NCBI GenBank assembly: GCA_030998225.1
Contig: JAPYXD010000754.1
Location: 5,270,001-5,334,000, forward strand
DNA length: 64,000 bases
Reading direction: 5' to 3'
Source of the DNA: Diplolepis rosae
Lineage: Eukaryota; Arthropoda; Insecta; Hymenoptera; Diplolepididae
Shown here: positions 1-10,179 of the stretch, piece after piece
Layout of the letters: every line of letters begins with the position of its first letter
How positions within the stretch are numbered: the first letter of the stretch is position 1
Notes under the pieces: model-generated
Database searches by the model: none
The model's input: only the letters and a program-made list of their open reading frames with translations
Told to the model about the DNA's origin: nothing
Position numbers and translations under genes: made by a program

Positions 1-8
1 AAAAATAG

Positions 9-74
9 ATGGCACATGGCATGAAAATGGTTCCCACGTTGGAAGCAATCGCTAACGCAGAGCAGGGCAAGAAA
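9..74 (+). CDS. Possible exon of an unidentified gene at the left edge
   Basis: A 22-codon open stretch starts at an ATG (9-11) and runs in phase to a good splice donor (GTACGT at 75). It begins MAHGMKMVPTLEAIAN and ends QGKK. A stop triplet lies directly upstream in the same frame, so this is either a first coding exon or an internal exon with its acceptor at position 8. I recognise no family and found no matching second exon to the right. It may be chance, and the left edge prevents a decision. Confidence 0.2.
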
Positions 75-320
75 GTACGTAGTTTCACTAACAAATTTTT
101 TTACACGATGGTAATTATAATCAGAAATATTTTACAATTTTGTAGGACTTGGAAAATATAGTAAAAACTTAATATTTAGTTACCCAGGTGCGTGCATACG
201 ACCCATGGCGGCGGTTTGTCTTTATCCAAAAGGAGTGGCGCTGCTCACGTTGATCCAGAGAAAAAAGTCTAGGATTAAAAACATCAGAGAAAGGAAATAG
301 TACATTGTGTATCAAGAGCT
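75..320. other. No gene seen
   Basis: Non-coding in all frames, apart from the possible donor at its left end. I see no RNA gene or repeat boundary I can defend. Confidence 0.4.
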
Positions 321-329
321 AAAAGTGTT

Positions 330-480
330 TTTATACCTCTCCCGCTGACGGGTGGCAAATTCATTTACAAAAATTGATTGGTCGATTCTGTTTAATCCTA
401 TTTGTAAAGCAGCAGAATAGACCAATAAAGTACTGTAAATGAATTTTTCGGCCCGCAGCCGGAGAGGTGTAAAAGCACCA
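330..480. repeat. Hairpin repeat, family A copy 1
   Basis: The block opens with TACCTCTCCCGCTGACGGG and closes with CCCGCAGCCGGAGAGGTGTA, which are imperfect reverse complements. Inside them lie AAATTCATTTAC and GTAAATGAATTT, and then the pair ATTGGTCGATTCTG and CAGAATAGACCAAT. The whole folds into an imperfect stem of about 150 bp. The right half (GACCAAT, AAATTTAC, CCGCAGCCGGAGAGGTATA) recurs at 15945-16000, so this is a dispersed family and not a local accident. Confidence 0.6.
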
Positions 481-509
481 TGAAGCCGGAGACGAGTTTG
501 ACAGGTATG

Positions 510-1465
510 AAGTAAAGGGGGAATTACACCTCTGCATGCAGGCATTATGCATGCAGGTTACCATGGTAACATACATGAGAGAAAGAGACTGACAATTTTC
601 CTATTTCTTTCTAATCCTCCTTAATTCGTAAAAGAAAAAGAGTGTTCTCCATCTCTTTCCTTCTTGTGAGCTTTTGCGCAAACGAGAAAGCAAAATGCTT
701 GATTTACGAGCTATGTCTGCACCACGAAGTACTATAAGGAGGCCGAACTTATGTACAAACTTCATCCGAAATCGGTTGCAGTGACTGTACAATAATGGTG
801 CATTTATACCTCTGTCTGCCTGACCGGTGCGGACAGAAAATACATAAGAGTAAAGGAGACAGACAGTGTGAAATTGGACAAACTGAAAACGTCTGCCTTT
901 TTTCCTCTTATGTATAAATGCACCATAAGTGACCAGCTCGAAGAAATGCAACCAATTTTAAAGGAGGAACTACACCTCTGCATGCAGGCATTAGGTAGGT
1001 ATACATTGTACCATAGTTTTAGATGCCCAAAGTTTCAATTGCCCATAAAATCACCAGACGTCACTATATTTAAAAAGCAGTGTTAGACGAAGATTATGAA
1101 AGGAATGTGTTGGCAAAAACTGCGAGGATTGCAAGATGCAGGATTCCTGTACATTTCCCTGAAGCGCTCTCTACCGCCTATGTTTGATATATCCTTGCAA
1201 TTTTTGCCAACGCATTCCTTTCATAATCTTCGTCAAACACTGCTTTTCAAATATAGTGACTTCTGGTGATTTTATGGGCAATTGAAACTTTGGGCAACTA
1301 AAACTATGGTACAATGTATACCTACCCAGGCATTATGTATGCAGGTTACCATGGTAACATAAAAGAGAGAAAGAGACCGACAATTTTCCTGTTTCTTTCC
1401 CACTAATATGTTACCATGGTAACCTGCATGCATAATGCCTGCATGCAGAGGTGTAATTCCTCCTT
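510..1465. repeat. Nested inverted repeats with a 335-bp hairpin core
   Basis: The phrase GGAATTACACCTCTGCATGC occurs at about 519-538, in near-identical form at 966-985, and inverted near 1438-1457. Each copy is followed by a GCATGCAGGTTACCATGGTAAC-type palindrome (here described in parts). Between two of them is a hairpin with arms at about 993-1133 and 1191-1327, matching almost base for base over roughly 135 bp. Its loop is about 57 bp. The segment 690-725 is shared with 16117-16154. No long coding frame is credible here. Confidence 0.6.
722..741 (-). promoter_or_regulatory. Recurrent TATACTAC/CGTGG motif, copy 1
   Basis: On the minus strand this reads CTCCTTATAGTACTTCGTGG, one base from the copy at 58479. 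Its upstream flank (TTGTACAGTCACTGC and GTTCGGC) is shared with the plus-strand copy at 2061, so those two copies belong to one duplicated block. Function unknown. Confidence 0.4.
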
Positions 1466-1988
1466 AAGTCTGAATCGCATGCGCACATCTTTAAATCTAT
1501 CTTTTTCTCTTGGCAGAGAATCTTAAAGTGAGAGAAGTCTGACGTCACGTGTCAACGAATATAAATACGTAAATAGTGTTTTGCAAAATCTTCAATTGAA
1601 AAATGAATAAATTTTGAACATCGAAGCCAGAAGTAAGTATACTGTTAAATTGAGTAAGTAATTTTTAAATGTACCTTTTGGTGTAAATCACGAAGTAGTG
1701 TAAATAGAAATAAAAGTTTAAAGTTGAGGTTATAACTGGGTGCAATTAAAAGATTTGGATGAAATATTTTATTGTTTGTATGCTGTATCTACCATCTTCT
1801 TTTGAAGCGAAGGACTCAGGACGAAAATTACACAAAAAACAATGAATAAATGAGAAATTGCACGCCGGTATTTAACATCGCTAACTCATTTATTTGTTCA
1901 AATGTGACATCAAACTTTTCTCACTTTAAGATTCTCTGCCAAGAGAAAAAGATAGTTAAAGAGGTACGCATGTGATTCAGACTTAAAA
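1463..1988. repeat. Inverted repeat with ~73-bp arms
   Basis: Arms at about 1463-1535 and 1915-1988 share TTCTCTTGGCAGAGAATCTT and its complement CTCTGCCAAGAGAAAAAGAT, with small indels. The 380-bp spacer is AT-rich and has no coding frame. TTAAGTCTGAATCGCATGCG at the left end and its complement at the right mark the outer limits. It is probably a non-autonomous foldback element. Confidence 0.55.
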
Positions 1989-2060
1989 TTGGTTGCATTA
2001 CTTCGAGCTTGTCACTTATTGTACAGTCACTGCGACAAACTCGAATGTATGGAGTTCGGC

Positions 2061-2080
2061 CTCCTTATACTACTCCGTGG
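2061..2080 (+). promoter_or_regulatory. Recurrent TATACTAC/CGTGG motif, copy 2
   Basis: CTCCTTATACTACTCCGTGG on the plus strand, about 200 bp upstream of the THAP-like start codon at 2266. It has the same sense-strand, upstream position as the copy before FRA10AC1 (58479). I infer a promoter or leader element; nothing in the sequence proves it. Confidence 0.4.
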
Positions 2081-2265
2081 TCTGTACATTAATCCAGGAA
2101 GTAGTGAATGCAATCAGCCTATAGGGACCGAGCCATGGAGAATGGACCATGGACCGAGCGTTCGGCGGGAGGGGATAGAAGAATCGGTCACCACGCTCGC
2201 AGTGGCGAAAAGTGAAACTTATGGAGTAAATATATGTACGCGTTGTTATAGCAAAATTCAATAAC

Positions 2266-2560
2266 AATGGGTTTTTCATGTTGCATAGTTAACTGTAAAA
2301 ATACGACTTCAAATAGCAATTATAAATTTTTTCGATTCCCAACTGCCGCACGCAAAATACAGCAAAGAGTTCAATGGATTTCTGCAATAAGACTCATATT
2401 GTTAAAGCAAAAACTTTAACGATACCCAGTCAGAAGAAGATAAAGAATAAATGTTGCAGTACTGTAACCAAGGAGTATGCTGAGATAAATCATTGAGTGG
2501 AGAACCCCAAGAGTTGGGAACAGGAAGACGTTATGTTCAAGGCTACGAGTCACTTTAAAA
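2266..2560 (+). pseudogene. Decayed THAP-type zinc-finger fragment
   Basis: From the ATG at 2266 the frame reads MGFSCCIVNCKNTTSNSN, then YKFFRFPTAARK, then VQWISAIR. This is the amino half of a THAP (C2CH) DNA-binding domain: C-x4-C near the start, the FxFP-type turn, and the invariant tryptophan before I-x-x-x-R. THAP domains normally continue to a C-x2-H pair followed by F. Here the frame stops at about 2418. The following 140 bp carry TKEYAEINH and then ENPKSWEQED in a stop-interrupted frame, where the second half would be expected but without its cysteine. I therefore call it a relic. It could be left from a P-element/THAP transposase or from a host THAP gene. Confidence 0.45.
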
Positions 2561-2773
2561 AGAGGAACAACTTTTGGACTTGACTGGAGTTAGTTATTGG
2601 CTTTTTTGATATTTTGTTAGAAAGAACACTCGTACCATCAGATAACTGTAAATTTAGTCGAAAGAATTCCGATCCAAAATTCCATAATTAAATTGTTCAA
2701 ATCTGGTCATATTTTTGATTTACTGAAAAAAATCTTGACTACTGAATGTAAATACATATACAGAAAATAATTA

Positions 2774-3649
2774 CAGTACCGGTCAGAATTGTCCGGCCAC
2801 CTGTTTTTCGATAATTGCTTAAATTATCCTAATTTGAATTATATAAGTGAAAAAATTTGTTCTCTTAATTAAATTTATAGCTATCAAAATTCTTTATAAA
2901 ATGAGCCCAGCATGAATTCGTTTTGTTAAATTTTGAAGAAGTTATTACAGAAATAGTCAAGATTTCAATGCTTTCTTAAATTTTAAATAACTTTTAAAGT
3001 AATCAACATTTTTTAATGTTCTTGGACTAATTTTAAAGCTGAATTTCTAAAAAATCGATCAAAATTCTTGGAATTTATGTGTAATTCTTTTCTTACATAC
3101 TGCACGAGGTTAAAGTTCAAATAAAAAATTTGGAAAAATTCCAATATTGCTTTTGCTTAGAAAAACATTTTTATAAGATATATAAAACGTATAATCATGA
3201 ATTTTGTATCGAATCCCCTTAAAATATATATTCACATGATCTTTATTATGATTTACCTAAAGATGAAATGTTTTCGAAATTTCCCTACTTTTTTGTTACA
3301 ATTTTAACTCCTTGCATTATGCAAGAAAAAATTTATAGATTTATAATGATAATTTAATGCGATTCTGTAGAATCTTAGCTCTAAATGAGCCCAAGAACAT
3401 TAAAAAATGTTGATTACTTCGAATGTTATTTAAAATTTCAGAAAGCATTGAAATCTTGACTATTTCTGCAATAACTTCTTCAAAATTTAACAAAACGAAT
3501 TCATGCTGGGTTCATTTTATAAAGAATTTCGATAGCTTTAAATTTAATCAAGAGAACAAATTTTTTTACTTATTTATTACTAATTCAAATTAGGATAATT
3601 TAAGCAATTATCGACAAAACAGATGTCCGGACAATTCTGACCGGTACTG
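2774..3649. mobile_element. Long-TIR non-autonomous Tc1/mariner-type element
   Basis: The ends are CAGTACCGGTCAGAATTGTC and its reverse complement, each flanked by TA (2772-2773 and 3650-3651), the target duplication typical of Tc1/mariner elements. The terminal repeats run about 275 bp each (2774-3050 and 3375-3649), with scattered mismatches and small indels. The central 320 bp has no transposase reading frame. Divergence between arms suggests an old insertion. Confidence 0.8.
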
Positions 3650-3948
3650 TACGAGCTAACGACCTTGCAATCGTCGTGTAAACATATCACGAACATAACC
3701 TTACATGATCGAGTCTATCTTAGTAAAATCACAAATTACTGTTTATACTTTTTATATATTGACACTCGATGTTTTTAATACGATTGAACTCCAATCGATG
3801 CTCTGTAACTGTTCTATTTTGATATACAAATTATTTTCATGCTATTTACCTGGCATTGCTGCAAAAACTTTACTCCATTAGTTCGTCTGTTTCAGTCACC
3901 AGATAGCGCGACATGCTTTTCTCGGTCCCTAGTGAGAGCCAGAGTTTC

Positions 3949-4264
3949 TTAAGGCCATGGATCAACCAAATTACGTGACAAAATTCCTGTAAAAGTTCAT
4001 GTAAGATAACTTTTTTATTCCACAAAATATCTTCCTGAAAATTTGAAAAATACTACAGAACACTATAGAGAAAGAACGTCTGTCAACTTCGTTTGAGTGA
4101 AAATTTAGCAAAAAATTTCACAGCTAACTGTAATTGTCGATAAGTTTACGAATTTTTTTCAAAATTTTCACTTAAAAGAAATTAAGAGACGTGATTTATT
4201 GTCTTTTGTTACGTTTCCCAAATTTTCAGAAAGATACTTTGTAAATTAAGAAAGTTATCTTACA
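3949..4264. mobile_element. CCATGGATC foldback family, copy 1 (right end lost)
   Basis: It begins TTAAGGCCATGGATCAACC, then GTAAAAGTTCATG, then AACGTCTGTCAACTTCG. Matching complementary arm sequence follows from about 4155 (TTTTCAGAAAGATACTTTG), but the copy stops at about 4264, before the expected terminal CCATGGCCTTAA. Two complete relatives lie at 7108-7558 and 40673-41042. No coding capacity. Confidence 0.7.
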
Positions 4265-5608
4265 TTATCGATTTTTTTCTCCGTATATAAAATTTTAAAT
4301 CAAAATAAATCTGTCAAAATTTAGGAATTTTGTGCCCACATAGGACGGTACCCTCTATGGTAAGTTTGATAGGCGTGCCTACTATCAGGAGTCAAAATGC
4401 CAGGATGTGAACTCATAGTACAATTTAAGAACTCAACGTAAGAATATATGGACGGAAAACCTTAGTTCGCACAAAACTTTTAAAATATGAAATTATTAAA
4501 TATTATTAATTTAATATGTTCAGAATAATAATAAAAATATTATTAAGTCTATATATTACTATAGTATTTATTGAAAAGAAATTTACGTTATCCTGAATAT
4601 AACATATCACAGTAGTTCGGTAAATATTTATAACTTCTCTAGGTTCTCTATTTTCTCGAACCAATACGCCGCTCGTGGAACCGCCTTTCGGCTTTGAACT
4701 TCGCGGGCGGTTGGTTCCAACTTAAAGTCGCTTACGACTCTTCCGTCATCCGTTCTCTATTGAAATTATTGATATTCCAATGATTAGCAAAAGATAATAA
4801 GCAAATAAAACAACTTTTCATTGTTATTTAATTACCTGTCACCTAAAAGCCGATCTTAAGCTCTGTTTTTTAAAATTTTGTCGCACTGCAAACATTTTTC
4901 CACAATTGAATCCGATTCTTTTAATCACTTGAAATTCAATTTCAATCATGGCATTTCATTTGCGCGTTCCTTTCTATTTCCTCCTTCAAAATTGCTCATT
5001 TTATATTATGATTTTAATTTCAACAGTTGCCAAATTAAGAAGAATGCAGATTCAAATTTCAAATATAATTAATCGCATAAACAAACACAACACGAGAGGT
5101 TATATATACTCTTTTAAGGTTCGCCATCTTAAATATGTAATTAACTTCAGTTTTCTACGCATTTTACGTGATTTGCGTAATTTACATAGAAAACCTCAAG
5201 TTACGCGTAACCAGAGATGAGTTGGGCGTAACTTTGCAACCATGCAACCTTGCATGTTATACATACCCATCCGTGTGTGTACGTCAAAAGAAAAATCTTA
5301 ACCTACAAATTAGTAATCATTAATGATATATATTTTCGTGAAGTTTCTTTACGCTGTCATTATCATAGTTTGCATCATCTCCATAGGTAATAAATAAGGT
5401 AAGTTTCTCTGTTCTTAAAGCACCATAAACGTTTAGAAATTACTTTCTTTATACAGTCACTTTTTCATACATTATATTAATAATCTAGTGTTCTTTTAAA
5501 TTTTGAAAGTGACAAATTCTCATTTTCCACATAAAATTATTCTGAATATGGGGCATTACAAAGACTGAAGGTGTTAATGAATAATAACCGAATTGCACAA
5601 AAATCAAA
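4265..5608. other. Intergenic, upstream of unc-50
   Basis: No gene found. A GC-richer hairpin lies at about 4675-4725 (AACCGCCTTTCGG against CGGGCGGTT). At 5170-5245 there is a segment (ACATAGAAAACCTCAAGTTA, then CGCGTAACTTTGCAACC-like sequence) repeated almost exactly at 15668-15712. Frames in 4878-5220 look like AT-rich chance openings. Confidence 0.4.
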
Positions 5609-7036
5609 ATGAAGTATTCAACTTCACCTTCGTCAAGCAGATGCGCTTCTCCAATGTCAATACGATCTAGTTCGTCGCTTCCAATGCCTGCCACTTGCAG
5701 GTAAACATTTTTGAACTTATATTATTATGAATAATAAAATGAACATTTAACTTATCACATTATTTTAATATAATTTCAGGCAAGAATGTTTTGGTGCACC
5801 AACAAAATGTTACAAATATTTGAGGAAACTTTTAAAATTCGAGCAAATGGATTTTGAATTTGCTTCTTGGCAAATGGTATACCTTTTTACTAATCCGCAA
5901 ATGGTATATAGAAATTTTAGGAGTCGAAAGCGTGAGTATAATGCAAAACTGACTTTTATGTTTTACACTTATTCTAAAACAATTATTTGCGGATGACTTT
6001 CATCATGTCTTTTGACTTTTATAATTAGATTTTTTAATAATTGCAAATAGTAATTAACCCTTTGCACTCCGTTGTCGCCGTATTTACTACATTATACCCG
6101 TTATGAGGTACTAGGCTGGAGTGCAAAGGGTTAAATTTAAAAATTAGTCCTATAATCTCCCATTTTTATTGCAGAGACAAAATCACAATTTGCCAGAGAC
6201 GATCCAGCCTTTCTAGTACTCCTTTCATTCTGGCTGTGTGTTTCCTCGATAGGCTTTGCCGTCGTTTTAAGTCTAGGATTTTTTCAATTTCTCAAATTTC
6301 TATTCTATGTAACAATAGTGGATTGTATCGGAATTGGATTTCTAGTTGCCACTTTATTTTGGTAATAATTACATATAAACGGAATATAAATGTTATTATT
6401 TCAAATAAGGCTAAAATATTTATTTCAAATTTACACAGGTTTACGACTAATCGATACCTGCGAGTGGATAGGACACAAGATGTCGAATGGGGATATTCAT
6501 TCGACATTCACTTGAATGCTTTCTTTCCACCTCTCATTATTCTACATTTTTTACAACTATTCCTATACAATGGTAAACACTTTTTGATTATTGAATTAAT
6601 ATTAAAATATTATTTTGAAAGAAGTTAATTGAATTTACTCAAGCGTTTTCTAAATTGTTCAAATCTCAAAAAAAGGTATTCAGTATAATTTTATTGTTTG
6701 ATTCAATATTTGCAGGATTCATCAGTAACGACGGGTTTTCTTCTCGATTCCTCGGAAACACTTTCTGGCTAATTGCAGTCAGTTATTATATTTACATAAC
6801 ATTCTTAGGATATGCTAGTAAGTTATTTAATAATAGATATTTATAATAAGAGGTAACGTTTAACGAGAAAGAAGTTTGAATTTATAATTTTATTTGCAGA
6901 TGTGGAAATTTTGTCTAGAACGCACGTCATTTTGTCAGCATTACCAATAGCCTTTCTTTTATACATTACCACTTTGGCTGCCGGAATCAATATCAGTCGA
7001 ATGGTTATGATATTTTATCGCGACAGAGTCGTGTAG
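5609..7036 (+). CDS. unc-50: UNC-50 family Golgi/ER membrane protein
   Basis: Six coding exons join in frame: 5609-5700, 5780-5931, 6175-6361, 6439-6572, 6716-6817 and 6900-7036 (804 nt, 267 aa). The product has the UNC-50/GMH1 signature: LLKFEQMDFEFASWQMVYLF and PQMVYRNF, then ARDDPAFLVLL, DVEWGYSFDIHLNAFFP and FLGNTFWLIAVSYYIYITFL, with about five hydrophobic membrane segments. The human protein is 259 aa, so this is full length. The N-terminal 30 residues are serine-rich and not conserved. UNC-50 proteins sit in the Golgi/ER membrane; in worms they are needed for assembly or transport of nicotinic acetylcholine receptors, and the yeast homologue interacts with the Arf-GEF Gea1. The start is the first ATG in frame in an exon with a clean donor. 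The C-terminus (YRDRVV) matches the family end. Confidence 0.93.
6058..6130. mobile_element. Tiny TTAA-flanked (piggyBac-type) MITE in a unc-50 intron
   Basis: A 73-bp insert starts CCCTTTGCACTCC and ends GGAGTGCAAAGGG, bounded by TTAA on both sides (6054-6057 and 6131-6134). TTAA target duplication and CCC-starting termini are piggyBac hallmarks. It lies in intron 2 of unc-50, well clear of the splice sites. Confidence 0.8.
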
Positions 7037-7107
7037 GATCTGTAAATAAACTTATGAAAACGTGAAACATTCATTCAATTCTCGTAGAAACAGTTAATTT
7101 GAAGAAA

Positions 7108-7558
7108 TTAAAGACATGGATTAACCAAATCACGTGAACAAATTCTTGTAAAAGTTCGTGCAAGATAACTTTATTATTTTACAAAATGTCTTCCTGGAAA
7201 TTTAGAAAATACTACAGAAAACGATAAAGAACGTCTGCCAACTTCGTTTGAGTGAAAATTTTGCAAAAAATTTTAGTCAACTATAATTGTCGATAAGTCT
7301 TCCAATTTTTAAAAACAATTTACTAAAAAAAAGTTATCAGTAAAAATTTTGAAAAAAATCCGAAAACTTATCGACAATTACAGTTAACTGTAAAAATTTT
7401 TGCTACATTTTCACTCAAACGAAGTTGACAGACATTCTCTATCGTGTTCTGTTACATTTTCCAAATTTCCAGGAAGACATTTTGTAAAATAAAAAAATTA
7501 TCTTACACGAACTTTTATAGGAATTTGGACACGTGATCTGATTGATCCATGGCTTTAA
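7108..7558. mobile_element. CCATGGATC foldback family, copy 2
   Basis: A complete 450-bp foldback begins TTAAAGACATGGATTAACC and ends GATCCATGGCTTTAA. The two arms of about 200 bp are complementary (CAAATCACGTGA with TCACGTG-type sequence; AACTTCGTTTGAGTGAAAAT with its complement). It starts about 70 bp beyond the unc-50 stop, so it may be included in that gene's 3' UTR or terminate it. Confidence 0.75.
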
Positions 7559-9009
7559 GAACTGAATGTAATGCGAGTTAATGCATTCTATCCGCTTTTA
7601 TTACTTAAATTTGAAACGTGAAAAATGTTTTGTTGTGTTTTTTGAATCGGAATCCTTATACAGATCGTCTTCTACCAGCATCATAAAACGTAAGTGTTAG
7701 AAAACTGAATACTTTGGTCTTGTAAATTAAAAACTGGATTAAAGACTTTCTACTAAATTTAGACTCATTGTGTATATAACGTTCTTTTTTTAATAATGTT
7801 AAAAATACACTTTTATTTCGTATTTTTCTTTTGAATAGACAATTAAATGCGTTATTTATAACATCGTGTAAATATTTCTATATTATAATTTTAACTGTAT
7901 AATTGTTATATGTAAATGATATAAAGTGAATTGTTATCAAATTACACGTTTCATTTTGAAATTTCACTAGTATCACTACTGTCGCTTTATTTACAATGTT
8001 GCCGATGATATTACCTTCGTTGTAAGACCAGAACTACTGCTTACAAACCTCACGAATCGACGATCAATCTTCAAATTGGGCAGTAGAATTAATTAAATTT
8101 GCGGTGCATTGCACTTGCAATCTTATCTCTCCTTTCATTCCACCACTTGCTATTCTTCAACTTTTTTGATTAAGCAAACAAAAGAAATTATAAAACTACT
8201 TCTAAATATTATTATATTTACCTAAATCTAGTTACATTTTTGCACGAATCGCAAAATTCATGAGCATTTTATGGATGCAAAAAGGCAGAATCTCATCTTT
8301 AAAATTAGATTTCAAAATTCATAAATTTTATTTTTAGAGCACCAAATAATTCATTAAAAATCCCAAAATCCATTTCATCACATAAATAGAAATACTGTTT
8401 TTATTTATGATTGTTTACGCCATTACTCCTAAGTATGAATCTAATAATCAATCACCGATACCCAACTTGAGAATCCACATTCGATTCATCCCCGATAACT
8501 AGATTAGCTACACATTTCGTTTAGGCCACATGTGAAAAAAGATCATTTATCCTATTAATAAAACTCTAAATCTGCCTTTAAAAATATAGAAATTACTACG
8601 GTCACGCGACTGAGTTGAAAACTGAAAGCACCTGCGAATAAGGCAATTAGCGTTTTTATAAAAATATTTATCAATCAATCTGCAGCAAATAAATCACGTA
8701 ATATTTTTTTTCTTCTCAAAATGTCAATCGAGAGAAAAAAATGCAAGCAATAGGTTAATTTTAAATCGTGCTCTGTCAATTAATAAAAACTAATGAACGA
8801 TTTACTTATGGCGAGTCCAAGCCTATCTGGTCAAAAATTATTTTTTAAATGTAAATTTTTAAAAAATATGCAGAAAATTAATTTTAAAAATAGTTTATAA
8901 TTTTTTTTTTTACCAGAACGGCTCGGACTAAAACTTTTTCAATAACGAAAAAGCGGAACCAATAATTCGGTTGCAAAAACCAACCTAAGGTTCCTGTTTA
9001 TCATAAATA
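7559..9009. other. No gene seen between unc-50 and the orphan frame
   Basis: AT-rich and non-coding in all frames. No repeat copy shared with the rest of the window was found, and no tRNA-like or hairpin structure I would defend. Confidence 0.4.
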
Positions 9010-9390
9010 ATGGCAATTCTATGCGTCACAATTACCGTAATAAAGTTAGTAATTGACAGTATAATAACGGAAAGATTCTCAGCGAATCAGGTGTATAATT
9101 TTCTTAGATGCTTTGTTATGACGTATAAAGGCTTCACGGTTAATTTAGTACCGTCAAATTATCTTTCTGATTACACAAATGACTTATGTACAAATAAGAC
9201 ATTACAAAAGAAACACAAAAAAATATTCATAACATTGCAGTCACTTTTAAATATTCGTTGGAATTATAATTCATACAAGCAATTTCTGGATTTACTAAGT
9301 GTGGTTATTTCGAAAAGGGACACGCTTTGTTCTAGCGTTCTAAATATTTTGAAATACAACATTCTTTCGAACGTTACATTTCAACTTTAA
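9010..9390 (+). CDS. Orphan 126-aa open frame, doubtful
   Basis: An intronless frame of 126 codons opens MAILCVTITVIKLVIDSI (hydrophobic, signal-anchor-like) and closes LKYNILSNVTFQL. In DNA this AT-rich an open run of 126 codons is longer than usual by chance, which is the only argument for it. I recognise no domain. The composition (I, L, N, K, S, T rich) is what random AT-rich DNA gives. It could be an orphan gene, an exon of a transposon, or nothing. Confidence 0.2.
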   Translation: MAILCVTITVIKLVIDSIITERFSANQVYNFLRCFVMTYKGFTVNLVPSNYLSDYTNDLCTNKTLQKKHKKIFITLQSLLNIRWNYNSYKQFLDLLSVVISKRDTLCSSVLNILKYNILSNVTFQL

Positions 9391-10179
9391 TATTGTTTCT
9401 ATACGTATATATACAATTAATCATTTGTTAGAAGTGCCCAACTTATCAAACTTTCGAAACTGTAGAGCAAAATGAAATCGTAACAAATGTGTGCGTTTTG
9501 TAATTATGTTAGGGTTAGGCAGTTGATTGAAAAATAAGAAGCTACCTGCATCATATTTTGCCCCTGATTAATACTAAAGTTGATTAAAAATGCAAATATT
9601 AAAATCAAATAAAAATCAATTTAAAATTTGAAGTAAAAATAAAATGTAAAGAAATTTCGAAATGCGAATAATAATTAAATTTGACTTTCAATTGTTTCGA
9701 TTTCAAACATTATTGTCATTCTTACACATATATTTTGTTTATACTTTATGTACAATTAATTGTCAAGTTAACGGAACTTGTATTCTCCTTCCAAAATTAA
9801 TTAAGTGAAATTTTAGTAACATCAAGTTGAACGGTAGTGATTGAAATCGAAACTTAGAAATGGCACAGTTCTCAATCAAAACATCGTCAACTTGATCAGA
9901 GGTTTCGAAAGAATTTGAGGCATAAAATTGAACAGACTTTTTTGTTCATAAAAAAAGGAGAATAAAAAGAAACAAAATAACCAAATAGAAAGAAAACGAA
10001 AGCAACAAATAATTAAAACTCTTAAAACAAACTCTAATTTCCTACTCATTAAAAAAATTCTCTAGACAAAAAAATCGTCTCTGTTTTTTAAATTGCCAAT
10101 CATTAAACTTTTTTCTCTTTATAGGGATTTCGCAGTTTCGAAAGTATCAGTGAACGCTTCAAGAAACTGTTTCTAAATA
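9391..10179. other. Egl 3' flank, no gene
   Basis: Non-coding AT-rich DNA downstream of egl (which is read leftward). It probably includes the egl 3' UTR. No strong polyadenylation signal or repeat stands out. Confidence 0.4.

Noticed and set aside
4878..5220. 64-90 aa frames before unc-50
   Set aside because: AT-rich openings overlapping a dispersed repeat segment, no family resemblance, no splice link to unc-50.
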